Part shown: positions 1 through 11,159 of the stretch, piece by piece
Layout of the letters: every line of letters begins with the position of its first letter
Numbering within the stretch: position 1 is the first letter of the stretch
Assembly: GCA_022606425.2 (NCBI GenBank)
Contig: JAHDVF020000010.1
Location: 1,736,001 to 1,800,000 of the forward strand
Origin: Lepidostoma basale
Lineage: Eukaryota; Arthropoda; Insecta; Trichoptera; Lepidostomatidae
Reading direction: 5' to 3'
DNA length: 64,000 bases
Translations under genes and position numbers: made by a program
The notes under the pieces: generated by a model
The model's input: the letters and a program-made list of their open reading frames with translations, nothing else
Database searches by the model: none
Told to the model about the DNA's origin: nothing

Positions 1-396
1 CCGGATTTTGATATAAAATGCAGAATTGAAGTTGCACGTGCATTTAATAAAATGAGAACCTTCTTTTGCAACGATAATCTTAAACTAAAACTCCGACAAA
101 TAATGGTTAAATGCTACATGCGGTCTGTTTTACTATATGGCCGTGAAACCTGGACTCGAGTGAATGTAATGAACAGGTTGGAGGCTTTTGAGATGTGGAT
201 ATACCACAGAATGCTCCGTACACTGTGGACCGATAAGGTCAGTAATGTAGACGTACTACAGAGTGCCGGAGCCAATAGAGAGCTGTTGTCGAGTGTGAGG
301 GTTAGAAAGGTCTCATCCAAGTAGCGCAGGACAGAGATGCTTTCGCTGCAGTGATCGCCAACGTCGGGGAGATCTGACACGGTACCAGAAGAAGAA
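1..396 (+). mobile_element. 5'-truncated non-LTR retrotransposon tail (RTE-like, GAA-tailed family B)
   Basis: An open frame at 52-324 encodes the region C-terminal to the reverse transcriptase, with motifs such as RSVLLYGRETWT and NRLEAFEMWIYHRMLR. Better-preserved relatives lie at 25372-25969 (minus) and 50310-50838 (plus). It ends in a short GAA-rich tail near 390. The RT core is absent, so it is a dead fragment. It enters from outside the window and stops about 175 bp past the stop codon of the convergent folate gene. Confidence 0.7.
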
Positions 397-476
397 TGGA
401 TATTTTAAGTATTCTTCAGTCTTGGAACATAAAAGTGTTTTCTTAAAATATAAATGCAAAATATGTTTCCAAATAA

Positions 477-482
477 TTTATT
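477..482 (-). promoter_or_regulatory. Putative polyadenylation signal of the MTHFD2-like gene
   Basis: AATAAA on the minus strand, about 90 bases beyond the TAG stop at 570-572, fits the 3' end of the folate gene. No transcript evidence is available. Confidence 0.4.
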
Positions 483-569
483 TAAAGCAATTTAACAAAA
501 TTGAATATTGATGAATGATTTCGCAGAATACATATACTATCACAATATGTAAATGGGAGTTCTTAAATA

Positions 570-685
570 CTAGTTTTTACATTTATTCTTGGCAGCTAGG
601 AAAGTGTTCTGCATGAGCATGGCCACAGTCATCGGGCCCACTCCGCCTGGGACGGGAGTGATGGCGCCCGCTATCTTGGATACTT
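570..685 (-). CDS. Nmdmc: MTHFD2-like gene, exon 5 (C-terminus)
   Basis: Encodes [20 protein letters not shown], then [14 protein letters not shown] and a short basic tail ending at TAG (570-572). The acceptor is TTATTGCAG|AAGTAT. This exon is short, but its frame and motif are unambiguous. Confidence 0.9.
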
Positions 686-3600
686 CTGCAATAATACTTA
701 TGGATTTTACAAAATAAATATATACATTATAGGTTAGCAAAATTCAAGATCTGTATACCAATTGCAAAACAAAAATTAAGAAAAACGTGAAAAAAAAACA
801 GTGTTTTAATTTATAAAAAATTCGTAAACATTGTTTTATTGAATAAGTACAAATGAAATTATTTTTAGTAGTCAATTAGTAAAGAGTAGAGTCAAATATA
901 GGGTGTTTTTTTTAGAGGTATACAATACATATTCAAAATGAAAAAAAAACACATTAAAATAATGTTAATGTCTATGATATTGGCTTTATTTAATAGATAA
1001 TTTTATGCCATTATTGTTTAAATATGATTTCGGGCATATGAGCGCCACAGCTAGCTCGAATAAAGCGCAATCGTGTCCAATTCGTCTATGTGGATGCTTA
1101 TTTTCCACTAGAGTGTACGTGGTGCGAAAACGATTCATGGTCTTCCGAATAACTTGCTCGGATGGACGATTATGTCGACCGTAAAATGGATGTAGTGATA
1201 AGTTTGGCGAACCGAACCATGATTTTCCAAATAAATTTGCACAATTTTTAAGCGCTGTTCTGACATCAATCTATTCATGGTGAAATGGCAAAACGTACTG
1301 ACTACAAATCAACTGTCAACTTGACAGTCTCTAGAAACAATGTTGCCAGTTTAAAAACCAAACCTCTAAAAAAAACAGCCTATAGTAAGTTAAAAGTAGA
1401 AATCAAGAATAATGAATCATGTAAATGAACTTTACCTTCAAAATCAACATCACCAACAAGTTTGAATGTTTGGGAATCAGGATCTTGTACCCTTGTCAAT
1501 CCAACATCAATCAGAACGGCACCCGGTTTAACCATACTTGCTTTAATTAGTCCAGGTTTACCTTGAAAATAATATTTAACAAATAAATATGTATACACAC
1601 AATTTTCTTCAAGAAGCAATAACATTTTTTGCATATACTAATCTATATAAATAAATGGCAATGTTCGTGATAGGGCCGATAAACTCGATAAATACTGAAC
1701 CGAGTGCGTCAAAATTTTCGCCGTTAATTAATATTGTTTAGAGGAATCTTTAAAAAATCCATTTGATACGAACCAAGATAAAATGCGCATAGATGACTTT
1801 TTTGTGTGATAGCCAAATAAATCCAGGATGTTATATAGACTGGGTTAAACTAATTTTCTTTGATAATAATAAATTTGATGATTTATAGAGCGCTATTTTT
1901 ATGAATTAATCATCTCATGTCAGTGTTTAACGTGTATGACGTGATTCACCGAGAGATGGTGTTCGAATCGTATTGTTAGTAGATCATCATGACTTTGCTG
2001 CATGTGTATTCAAGCAAAAATTTAAATCTTAATTGATTTCATTTTTAAAGATCATGCATTGTTGGATGTATTCTGTTCAATGGTATAAATTAACTGCCCT
2101 ACCTTCAGATAACTTTCTGAGAAACACGCAAAAAAATCATATTTTTTAATAATTAAATGTAATTATACATTAAAATAATTTTTTTAAACTCGACAGCATA
2201 CTTCCTCTGCCCCTTGTAAAACTATCATCATGTGAAAATTTGTACTTAAGTGTTGTTGGCACATGCGCGTATCCCTGACGGTTTGTACATTTCAGGTACA
2301 TTCTTTTTTCTTAAGCGCGTATGTGATACGGGATAACGCAGAATTGTACAGTCAAAGTGTGCGTATCACGTACATCTATAAGCTTATATGCTTAGGGCTG
2401 TTAAACTTCAATTTTTTTTTGTTAAAATCATATATTGTGTATGCGTATACTTGATTATAGCAATAGCAAAGCCTTGTCGGGTTCACTAGTATTAAATATA
2501 ATACAATTTTATAATGACTTATGATTTAACAAATTTGTATAAATGATTACTCTCAAGCCCTCGAGTTTCTTACCAACTGCACTTATGATAATGTCTGCAT
2601 TTTTGCAATGCAGCTGAAGTTGTTCAGGAGGGGTGTAGCGATGGCAAATAGTGACCGTGGCATCCATGCCGAGACCGCAATCATGGCCTCCGTCTGAGTG
2701 AAGTAGCATGGCAATTGGCAAACCAACATTTTTGGATCGACCAACCACTACAATATTTTTGCCAAATGTCTCAATTCCAGATCTAAAATAAAAATAATGT
2801 TTACCAATCATTTTACTAATATACTTGAAGGCTGGTTATTACAAAGGTGCTAAGTAGTTTAAACATGAAACAAAGAAAAATATGGCATGTTTAGGGTGAA
2901 CTTTGAACTACACTATATTACTCAATCACTTTGCACTTTTGCATAGTTATTTGCTTTTAAATTTAACACCAATTGGGATCAAAATCTCATTTTTGATACT
3001 TAGGACCTTTGTAATGCTCAGCCCTCGATTATCAAAAAGATAAATATGATATCAGTACTGGTTAGAGTGTAGATATTGCCTGTAATAATAATAATAAGCT
3101 AGTCATAAAAAATATTTACTGCAACACTCCTGTCTCTAGTGAATATATTATTTTACCTTTTGATGATTTCAATAACACCAATTGCAGTGCAGGGAATAAA
3201 AGTCTTCATATCCAAACACAACTTTCCGATATTAGTGATATGAAAGCCATCAACATCCTTTTCGGGGGAGACAGCATTGCATATCGTCCTCTCATTAATA
3301 GAAGCTGGTAAAGGTAACTGAACAAGAATACCATCTACTGTATCATCATTATTCAATAGATTCAGTTTCTCGATGAGATCTTTTTCAGATATGTTTTCGT
3401 CCAGATTAATTGTCTTACTGTCAATGCCTAAAAATTATTAAATGTTAAGAAAGTTCAAATGAGTAGCTAATTAAATAGTAAATGAACTATGTGATATAAT
3501 TCATACCGACGAGTTCAGCAGCCTTCATCTTGTTCTGAACATAGGTGGCACTGGAAGGATTATTGCCGACCAAGACACACGTTAGTTGTGGCTTCCGCTG

Positions 3601-3690
3601 ATTAGTAGATTCAACCCAATCTTGAATTTCTTTTTTCAATTCGGTCTTCATTTGATCAGAAATTTCTTTTCCACTTATTATTTTTGCCAT
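570..3690 (-). CDS. Nmdmc: Bifunctional methylenetetrahydrofolate dehydrogenase/cyclohydrolase, MTHFD2/NMDMC type (five exons)
   Basis: Join (minus): 3507-3690, 3157-3427, 2574-2782, 1436-1561, 570-685. The 906 nt give 301 aa plus TAG, and all four introns are GT-AG with phases that restore the frame. The family oxidises 5,10-methylene-THF to methenyl-THF and hydrolyses it to 10-formyl-THF, usually in mitochondria with NAD. Visible motifs: [12 protein letters not shown] with catalytic Tyr50 and Lys54, [32 protein letters not shown], the nucleotide loop [18 protein letters not shown], and the C-terminal [23 protein letters not shown] and [15 protein letters not shown] resemble MTHFD2 more than the cytosolic trifunctional C1-THF synthase, and no synthase domain follows. 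I start at Met 3690, which aligns with the family core. An in-frame Met at 3735 would add 15 hydrophobic/basic residues and could supply a targeting sequence. Confidence 0.93.
901..1380 (-). mobile_element. Internally deleted Tc1/mariner element in intron 4 of the folate gene
   Basis: Terminal inverted repeats GGGTGTTTTTTTTAGAGG (left) and CCTCTAAAAAAAACAGCC (right) are flanked by TA on both sides. Minus-strand remnants read [19 protein letters not shown] (transposase N-terminus), then a jump to [12 protein letters not shown] followed by a stop (C-terminus), so the catalytic core is gone. At 480 bp it is non-autonomous and old. Confidence 0.75.
1436..1561 (-). CDS. Nmdmc: MTHFD2-like gene, exon 4
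   Basis: Encodes [20 protein letters not shown] and continues to DVDFEG, the conserved segment before the C-terminal GGVGPMT motif. The acceptor is TTCAAG|GTAAAC and the donor TGAAG|GTAAAG. Confidence 0.9.
1863..1922 (-). repeat. 3'-end tail of a CR1/L2-like LINE (family F1)
   Basis: The segment with GATTTATAGAGCGC and GAATTAATCATCTCA recurs at 20855-20930, 42490-42560, 48010-48080 and 57125-57220. It lies in intron 3 of the folate gene. Confidence 0.5.
2574..2782 (-). CDS. Nmdmc: MTHFD2-like gene, exon 3 (dinucleotide-binding segment)
   Basis: Encodes [18 protein letters not shown], the Rossmann nucleotide-binding loop, and ADIIISAVG. The acceptor is ATTTTAG|ATCTGG and the donor GCAGTTG|GTAAG. 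The following intron is about 1 kb. Confidence 0.92.
3157..3427 (-). CDS. Nmdmc: MTHFD2-like gene, exon 2
   Basis: Carries the active-site loop VQLPLP and the conserved DVDGFH and PCTAIGV motifs. The acceptor is TTTTTAG|GCATTG and the donor AAAAG|GTAAAA. The frame crosses the junction as Arg-Ser, giving [11 protein letters not shown] as in the family. Confidence 0.92.
3507..3690 (-). CDS. Nmdmc: MTHFD2-like gene, exon 1
   Basis: Codes residues 1-61 plus one base. It begins [15 protein letters not shown] and contains the catalytic Tyr50-x3-Lys54. The donor is CTCGTCG|GTATGA. The 79-bp intron to exon 2 is the shortest of the gene. Confidence 0.92.
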
Positions 3691-3735
3691 TTTCCTATCA
3701 AAATACACAAATAAAATTAATAATTTTTCACTCAT

Positions 3736-3960
3736 AGAGCAATGAATGTTTGCTTATGATCATATTTATTGAAAAATAGAGCGTGGTTCAAACAATACAA
3801 AAATTCACAAACAAACATAAACTTGACATTTGATTTCTACAAAATTATTTCAATTAAAACTCTAATTCGGAATACGGTTTGATTAGGAGAAAAAAACTTA
3901 TTTAATTAATTAAAATCACGCCTATTCGTGAATGGATGGATTGCCCAACTGATATTTTCT
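3736..3960. other. 5' flank of the folate gene
   Basis: AT-rich sequence upstream of the two candidate start codons. It presumably holds the promoter, but I see no convincing TATA or initiator element. Confidence 0.3.
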
Positions 3961-3974
3961 GACATCTTCTTCTC

Positions 3975-4400
3975 AGTCTTATTCCTCATGATTGAGTCTC
4001 CCTCTCGCAACCCCCCCGGTCAGTTATCGGTGATCCAAGATAGACAAATTCATTCACAACTTCCAAATCTGAGAGAAGGCCCGTGTTTGTGAGTCGGTTA
4101 GCTCTGTTTATTATCATTATCTTTATTTTTGATATGTTAATTCTCAAGCCCACCAGCTCACTCTCCCGTTCGATTCTTCCGATAAGTTCTGCGAGTTCAC
4201 TTTCTGAGGACGCAAATAGTGTTGTAACATCCGTGTATCTCAAGTTATTAATTCTAGTTCCACCAACCGATACCCCGTGCTCCCACCCACCAAGGCTTTT
4301 CGTTTTATATATTCACTGTAGATATTAAACAAAATGGAGGACAGTAAGCATTCCTGCCGAACGCTCTTTTCAGGTTTGAATGGTCTCGAGATGACATCAT
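3975..4400 (-). mobile_element. LINE reverse-transcriptase fragment with ruined active site (family G)
   Basis: The minus-strand frame 3986-4243 reads RYTDVTTLFASSESELAELI. The catalytic YADD/FADD box is altered to YTDV, so the enzyme would be inactive. Downstream VVNEFVYLGSPITDRGG is the usual post-palm segment. Upstream coding at 4244-4400 is broken by stops. Confidence 0.65.
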
Positions 4401-4479
4401 ATAAATAAACAAAGACACAATATTCAAACTCGACTATGACTCAAAATACCTTGGACCAACTACCGATAGACAACTATAA

Positions 4480-4740
4480 TGGACAAAACACATAGACGAC
4501 ATTACTAATTCATTATCATCACTACACTCTTTCTTCCACAAACTTGATAATTACATACCAAAAAAGAAAAACTCCTGATGTACGAAGCTTATGTCAAAAG
4601 CCGACTCATATAATGATCCCTCTTGGGGGCTAGGAAACTTAACGGATATTGCCAGACTTCAAACCCAACAAAATAAAATACTAAAAATAGTCCATAACAT
4701 TAAGTATTTGACCCCAACAATACAAGTATAAGCATCTTCC
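4480..4740 (+). mobile_element. Jockey-like LINE scrap
   Basis: A degenerate plus-strand frame at 4610-4735 resembles the C-terminal region of Jockey-type polymerases (LTDIARLQTQQNKILKIVHN). No intact ORF remains. Confidence 0.4.
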
Positions 4741-4965
4741 TCATTTCAGATCTTTCTTATTTCAGAATTTCTTACGCTGTCTTGGAGTGTCGTTCCCGCA
4801 ACTGATCGGAGAGTCTTTATTTCTATGGTTCTTAGGAGACTTTTTGTTCTGATGGTGTCAGCCCTTGTTTAGATTCCATGTCATTATAGGACGAACGCAT
4901 GTCTTGTAGATTCGTATTTTGCTCTCCTTTAGCATATTTTTGTTTTCACAAACAGCATTTTTCAA
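4741..4965 (-). mobile_element. LINE fragment, family C
   Basis: Minus-strand coding remnants match the IRIYKTCVRPIMTY and RNKDSPI region seen better in the copies at 38590-39130 and 60600-60930. It is degraded by frameshifts. Confidence 0.5.
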
Positions 4966-5102
4966 GCAGCCCTGTTTGTTAGTTCACTGCTGCTTGATAC
5001 ATCAACACCTAAGTACTTGTAAATATCATTGTATTTTATAACCCCATCAGGATTTTTTAATAAAAAAATCCTTTTAGCTCTTTCATAAACATGTCATATA
5101 TA

Positions 5103-5396
5103 TTAAACAACCATGGAGACATTAAGTGACCCTGTTTGACACCTCTGTTGATCAAACCAGGCTGGAAGATTTCCATTTATTCCGACATAAGCAATGCTTG
5201 CTTCCCACAGCGAAGCGATTGCCGTGATCAGTTTTGTGTTTATTCTATAATCTGACAAGATTTTCCAAAACTTCAATCTATTAATGAGATCATATCTTTT
5301 ATGGAAATTGACAAATGCACAGAAAAATTTACAGTATTTGGTGGGTGCTAAAATTTGATCAATACATCTTCTGTCATTCTTAAAGGCACCTTGCAC
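5103..5396 (-). mobile_element. LINE reverse-transcriptase N-terminal fragment
   Basis: The 97-codon frame reads RCIDQILAPTKY, then FCAFVNFHKRYDLINR, which corresponds to RT motifs around the usual FxDFxKAYD. The first catalytic Asp is changed to Asn (FVNF), and the frame ends before the YADD region. A pseudogene. Confidence 0.6.
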
Positions 5397-5423
5397 ATCC
5401 TAAACTTTTAATAGCTGATAGTT

Positions 5424-5489
5424 TTTTTATTAAGGAATTATTATATTTAGTATGACACATACTAAATAAAATAATTCCTTAATAAAAAA
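5424..5489. repeat. AT-rich palindrome, ~31-bp arms
   Basis: Left arm TTTTTATTAAGGAATTATTA continues to TTTAGTATG. The mirror arm starts CATACTAAATAAAATAATTC. A three-base loop separates them, with about one mismatch. It could be a tiny MITE or a cruciform-prone site. Confidence 0.6.
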
Positions 5490-5499
5490 TAGAGTAAAT

Positions 5500-7150
5500 G
5501 AAAAATAAAGATTATTACTAATTATGGAAATGAAACATATACGAGTATATTTTGTTTAACACCGCTATATTTTGTTTTAGTTTGTTTGTTTTCTAACTAT
5601 CAACAAGTTTAGTTTATTTGGGAGCAATGTCAGGGAAACAAAAAGGAATGTGATTTTTGTTTTGTTACTCTGAAGAAACTCTGGTGGGAGCACAAACAGA
5701 TTGGTAGTTATAAAACAACATAAATTGCTGTAAACAAAATATTTTAGTTTTAATAATATAAAAATATCTCACCACAAACTATGTGCCTACGAAATCTATT
5801 ATTTCCTTGTATAATTATGCCCTTATGAAAGAAATGAATTATGGTTTTAGATTGAAATAAACAGTAGCTCCTCAATAACAATAACAAAAAAGCATTTGGA
5901 AATATGAAGCAACTGAAACATTAAAGAAAAATATTTTAATAGGATACGCTGAAATACCACACATAAACTAACAGCTACCACCAGCCGATTAGAAACATGT
6001 GTATATAAAAATTATTGTTTTTATCACAGAAAAAAACAGAACATGGTGCATTGATGATCATGCTTAGCTGCATCATTTGTTGGCTCTTGGATGTAATGCT
6101 ATTCTGCAGTTTTTTTCTAAAATCTCGATGAAAATTACACCCAAGAAGCATGAAATGATGAAAACAAATGTGTTATTGAATGCACAAACAGCACTGTTAA
6201 TATTAGCATTAGATTTTTAAAACACAGAAAGAAAGCTTTGCCATGGCAATATAGTCCGTAAGGTATTTACCTGCCATTGTAAGAGGTGAATTTTTCGTTA
6301 AAATTCGCCGATAATATCGATGGAAGAATCCTATGTTTGAAATGTTTCATGATGAACATGGTATCGCTGTTAATTTAATGCGATGTGATATCTTTTCACG
6401 GAGTTATAGTCGATCATAGCTAACGCACTCTAATAAGAAAAATAAATGGCTTAAAAAATATACATATTTCTCTTTACATTTGTTTCAAAACGTAAATGGA
6501 TATATAAGTTATTCGAGGAATTTTCAGTGAGAAACAAACGTCCTATCAATAAATTATTATATTAAATCATTGATTAAACTTATGGCCGTAAGAATTACGT
6601 AGATACAGACGTGTGATTTAAATTATGGTATCCATGTAATTCTTGTAGGTCTAATACAGTTATCACTTAAAACAATTAAATAATAGAAAAACGATACGAA
6701 CGTCTAGTCACCACGCTTCGTGTTTTGACAGATGTAATACGGAACCACGTTGACGATGTGACGTTCACAGGCAAATAGTCCAGGTAACTATAGCCCACGG
6801 CACAAACGGCGAGCAGTTCCGCGCAGAGTTGAAACTGAATCGCGAAAATGCAATTTAGCTCATTTTAAACTCGTGAAGTGGAGCATTCGAACATTCCAAC
6901 CAATTATCGTTTTTGAATTCATTTTTTCCGCGAACTCGTTACGAATGTTGCCAAACCTTTGATAAGATGATAAGTCCGATTAATTTTTTCAAAGTACTTA
7001 TTTATCTAAAATAAATATTTTAATCTTTCTTGAAGTGGAGCATAAAAATTAAACAGTAAATCATGTAAAACCTTATGATATAGCCATGTATCATGGCATA
7101 ATAGGTGAGATTGCACTGGACAAATTTTACATGACCGAAAAGGCGTTTTC
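5500..7150. other. AT-rich stretch with no recognised gene
   Basis: No open frame of note, no repeat family shared with the rest of the window, and no RNA gene that I can recognise. Confidence 0.5.
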
Positions 7151-7249
7151 TCTCTGGAGGCTTGTTTGATCTTAGTAAAGTTTAATTTTAATTAGTGATA
7201 AGATTATGAAAGACAATTTAAAAACAATAATGACAATTCTGTGAGTGAA

Positions 7250-7850
7250 AAAAAATAGCGTTCTGCCCCGGTATCGCAAAGAAGTTAGGTACTGCCGGGC
7301 CCAATTTTCGAGAGTGGCCACACTTGAGAGGGGATGATCTAACCCTCCGCCCTGCAGAGTTCCGGGCAGCTCTCGGCCCCAGTCCGCCTCCGCCCTCGGT
7401 AGAAGAAGTGTCTCCGCCCCGGCCACGCGCCGGGGGGCAATAGTCTCAAAAGATCGCGAAGTGTTATACCGAACGCCGGGAAGTGAATCCGAAAAAGATC
7501 GCGATATCGCCGCATGGCGTCAGCTCATCATCATTGGGACCTGATGCTGGCCACGGCTGTCTCAAAAGATCGCGAAGTGTTATACCGAACGCCGGGAAGT
7601 GAATCCGAAAAAGATCGCGATATCGCCGCATGGCGTCAGCTCATCATCATTGGGACCTGATGCTGGCCACGGCTGTCTCAGCGAATGAGACCAGACCGCT
7701 CCTCGCCCGTCCTCGCGCCCGCCTCGCACATCCCTCGTGGTGCGGACACCATGTGCTGCCTAGCTCGCCGACTTCGCAGATCGTCGTTAGTGCTGTTTCA
7801 GTGACGGATTAGTTTTAAGTCGTTGGCCAACGAATAGAAGTAAGTCATCT
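7250..7850. other. GC-rich patch of unknown origin
   Basis: Base composition rises sharply against AT-rich flanks. The short frames here (7172-7426 minus, 7630-7812 plus) have no recognisable domain. The patch contains the 116-bp tandem duplication. It could be the 5' region of a retrotransposon or an unrecognised exon/promoter; I cannot decide. Confidence 0.35.
7444..7675. repeat. Perfect tandem duplication, 2 x 116 bp
   Basis: Copy 1 at 7444-7559 and copy 2 at 7560-7675 are identical by eye, starting TCTCAAAAGATCGCGAAG. The lack of divergence implies a recent event or an assembly artefact. Confidence 0.9.
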
Positions 7851-8347
7851 TTAGTTAATAAGTGATCATGTGTATTTTTTTTTTATATTGTATGTTTGTA
7901 TGTTTAAATATAATTGTAAATAGTAAATATTGGTTTCAATCTCATATCATTATACCTCCCGGAGTATCTTAGAGATTGAATAATAATTACATTAGCGAAT
8001 AAACACTGGGCAATACGTTGTGAGAGAGTGCTTCGAGATATGGAGTGGGATACGACTAATCGTCATGTTTCACCCTGTGTCGGAAAGCAACTTACTAACA
8101 CTTATACCCCTATTTTTTTATTTAGAGGGGAAGCGATTATTTATGTCAAACTTTTTCAAAATGCATATTGATGAAGAAGTGAATCTTAGAATATGATTTT
8201 AATTGAATATTTACGCGAATTCAAGAATATTTTAGACAAGTATATATATTTGTAATAATCTACTTGTATTTATAATCAATCAGGATAATAAACATAAGAA
8301 AATTATGCTAGCTGACACATATTGTGTCATATTTAACTTTATAAACA

Positions 8348-8860
8348 GTGATGGTAAATGGTGCACTTAAGGTCATCACTGCAAATATGAATATATCCTT
8401 TGAAGCAAATATAGCAGTACATAATGGAATTCTAGTGTATGGAAGTGACGCTTGGAGCTTGCGGAAGAAGGATATATGTAGGATACATGCCGTAGAAATA
8501 AAATCGCTGAGAAAAACTATGAAACCTATGACTTAAAGACGAAATAAGGAAGAAATAGAAGACAGATGATTGCATCCTAAGTAAAATTAAAAAATAATTA
8601 CTGTTTTGGACATACGGAATGAATGGATGAGAGAATAGTGTTTTAAAAGCTGTATACAACCAGTATGAGAGGAAAAAATAATCCGAGAACGGACGAGGAA
8701 AACATAGCATGACCAATTAATCAATTACTAAAAGGCGGTCACATTCGAAGTCGGAAAAATCGATGAGCGTGCATGTTACGATGTATGAATAAGCAAGCTC
8801 GAGCCTAACGTCTCTTCCTACCCCTCCGGAGAAACAGCGTGATGGTTAGTTAGTTAGTTA
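8348..8860 (+). mobile_element. Family A LINE fragment with (GTTA)n tail
   Basis: Begins VNGALKVITANMN and YGSDAWSLRKKD, then decays. It ends with a TACCCCTCCGGAGAAACAGC-type 3' UTR and GTTAGTTAGTTA at 8845-8860. It is more diverged than the 42-49 kb copies. Confidence 0.65.
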
Positions 8861-8908
8861 CATGAACATGTTAATTTGTGAAGTCTGTTTTTTCTTCATA
8901 GAACTACG

Positions 8909-8940
8909 GAATACACACACACACACACAAACACACACAC
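8909..8940. repeat. (CA)n microsatellite
   Basis: Imperfect CA dinucleotide run. Confidence 0.9.
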
Positions 8941-9375
8941 TGGAAAAGGGGTCCTATGGCATTGCCTATGGCCACTTCATGCCTTTAATGTCGAGCGGTT
9001 GCCAGAAATCTATATATCTAGAGATAACCACCAACAAGTCTAATATTATTGAAAAAAAAATTTAAAAAAAAATCACAGATAAACTGAAAGCGTTAACACT
9101 TAATTTTTAATGAATTAAAACACTGTTTTTTCCACTTTTGAGTTTCTTGTGAGTAGGTACTATCAGCACCAGCCATATGTTGTAGCACAGTCAATTCCCC
9201 GAGTATTCATAATTTCGTTTTGCTGGTGCCCATAAATATAAATTTATTCCATTTCGCCCATATCAATAATATGTTTTTTTCTGTTATTTAATTATTTGTA
9301 TGTGTTTAGTTTTTAGTAAATACTGTCATGTAAAATATTAGTACAAATAAAATGATTAAAGTATTTGTGAATGTA

Positions 9376-9640
9376 TCTATACAGGGTGTCCTAGAAGTCG
9401 ACTTCAAGCCGAAAACGGATGATGGGCAAGTCATGCTACTTATGCGAAAAATGTAAAAAAAACTGATTGTTTTTTTACTCGATTCTTTTTAAATGCCTAT
9501 ATTAAGGAATTTTAAAAATTACAATAATTGTACAGTTTATCTAATAAATATATTTCCGACTTTTTTTATTTAATCTCTATAAAATATTCTGTACGTGCAT
9601 TCCGAATTACCTTACAAATCGGGAAAAAATATAATCTGGC
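9376..9640. other. One-ended repeat edge and AT-rich spacer
   Basis: TACAGGGTGTCCTAGAAGTC looks like the terminal repeat of a DNA element, but no matching second end was found. The remainder is featureless. Confidence 0.25.
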
Positions 9641-9755
9641 CATATATACGCGTAGCACATACTCGTATTATAGCTACCTATCACATGCCATAAGAATCAT
9701 TATCTAAAAAGTTGTATACAGTAATTGGGTTTAAATAACCTGTCATATGGTATAG
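9640..9755 (+). repeat. SINE 3' body (tRNA-derived family)
   Basis: Contains TAGCTACCTATCACATG and GTAATTGGGTTTAAATAACC, shared with the SINEs at 60138-60345 and 25965-26045. The tRNA-like head is missing. Confidence 0.55.
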
Positions 9756-9789
9756 GTATAAAAAAAAGTGTCGATGACATAATCATCCG

Positions 9790-9950
9790 TGCCATTTTTT
9801 GTGAATTAGAATTTTGTTTTGCATTTCTGATTTTGGAATTTGATTTACCGCACAGTTGTCTAAGATATCTCGTTTCTACTGCTTTTATTCTACTATACTT
9901 CCATCTTTCTTTTGCCAGATTCATGCTTCACTCCCATACATAAGGGCCGG
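9790..9950 (-). mobile_element. Family A LINE fragment
   Basis: Minus-strand remnants correspond to the LMYGSEAWNWQKKDE region (CATTCCCATACATAAGG-type sequence near 9930). Short and broken. Confidence 0.5.
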
Positions 9951-10439
9951 TAAGTCGATAAGTCGGGGCATCTTCGCTTTTCTCTTTTATTTTAAGCAAA
10001 ATGAAATAGCATTGTGAAACGTTTGTAAATATTTTTATTATTCTGAGAAATTACTGATTGTTTTTAAGAGTATTTTTTAAATTCAATTTAGGCAGCCCCA
10101 TCATGATTGAAGGTTCGGAATCCAGTGTCAATTGGATGGTGGTCCTGCAATAAAAACATTCATATGGAGTAATTAGTGTATCTATTGGGTTACACACAAG
10201 ACATAACCTTGTTTATTAGTGATCAAATAATTTTCCATGAGAACTTAAATTCTTTATACGAGTATAAACGAAAAAACTATTTTAAAGTGCGGTAACAATC
10301 AAATTGACCAAAACAAGTTCTTTTATATATTATAATTTGTGGACTTTGGACTGTTGAAGTGTGCGCGGGAGATGCCTATTTGTGGCGATGAGGTTCGCAA
10401 CCCATCACACTGTGTCTCTCGCGGGGGCGAAAAGAGAAC

Positions 10440-10512
10440 GATGGAGTACCGCATCGGTTAAAGTATGGCAGTCCATTATTTCTGCCTACCCTTTCGGAGA
10501 GACGGCGTGATG
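10440..10512 (+). repeat. Family A LINE 3' end scrap
   Basis: ATTTCTGCCTACCCTTTCGG and GAGACGGCGTGATG are the conserved 3' end of family A, here without a GTTA tail. Confidence 0.5.
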
Positions 10513-10644
10513 AAATATAAGATAAGATAAAACTAAAAAGGAAAATGAGGAAATAGGATTTTTCTCGTATTTACGTATAATACATACCTAACACTTCTTG
10601 TGCATCCACAAGTCAAAATGACAAATGGCGTCGATGAAGGGAAT

Positions 10645-10760
10645 GGTTAATTAATCCGAATAAAAACGTCCGTTTCATAAAAGTTTTATTATATTATAGT
10701 TCATGGAAATAACACATTTCGACTTTCTAAGGCATTATCAAATGCGTTCACTTGTATTCA
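10645..10760 (-). repeat. Dispersed repeat with hammerhead-like core remnant
   Basis: Minus strand: TTGATAATGCCTTAGAAAG, then TCGAAATGTGTT and AATATAATAAAACTT. The same unit recurs at 54840-54935. See the findings on hammerhead-like motifs. Confidence 0.45.
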
Positions 10761-10904
10761 TTATTACATATGGAATTTTACATCATCGTTCAAGAAACAA
10801 TAAATATGAATGTTTATCTATCGCGTCACGCGTAAAAACGCGCAACCTTTATTTAAGAATAAAAGAGCACATAATATGTCTCTCTAGTAATAACTTTTCT
10901 GGAC

Positions 10905-11075
10905 TGGGACTTGGATCTTGTGGCTTACAGAGGTTCAGCTATGTGACTATTTATTTTATGTCCGATAGGAACATTGTCGGAAAGGTGAATTAGTGGGTTT
11001 TATGCGGGGGCTTGATTTGTATGGCTGGTATGGCTGGAGTAATCCTCTGAAAGAGGATCGATTTTGGGCGCTTGT
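10905..11075 (-). mobile_element. Jockey-like LINE 3' end, (CAAGTC)-tailed family
   Basis: Reverse of the 3' end found at 13160-13535, 41590-42050 and 62155-62530. It includes the GGACTTGGATCTTGTGGCTT edge and the AACATTGTCGGAAAGGTG segment. Confidence 0.5.
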
Positions 11076-11159
11076 GACTGTTATATACCTAACCACCCGT
11101 TCCAACGAATCGTTTCCTACGTCTATTCCAATTGAAGATTTGTTTATATTATATTAAGT

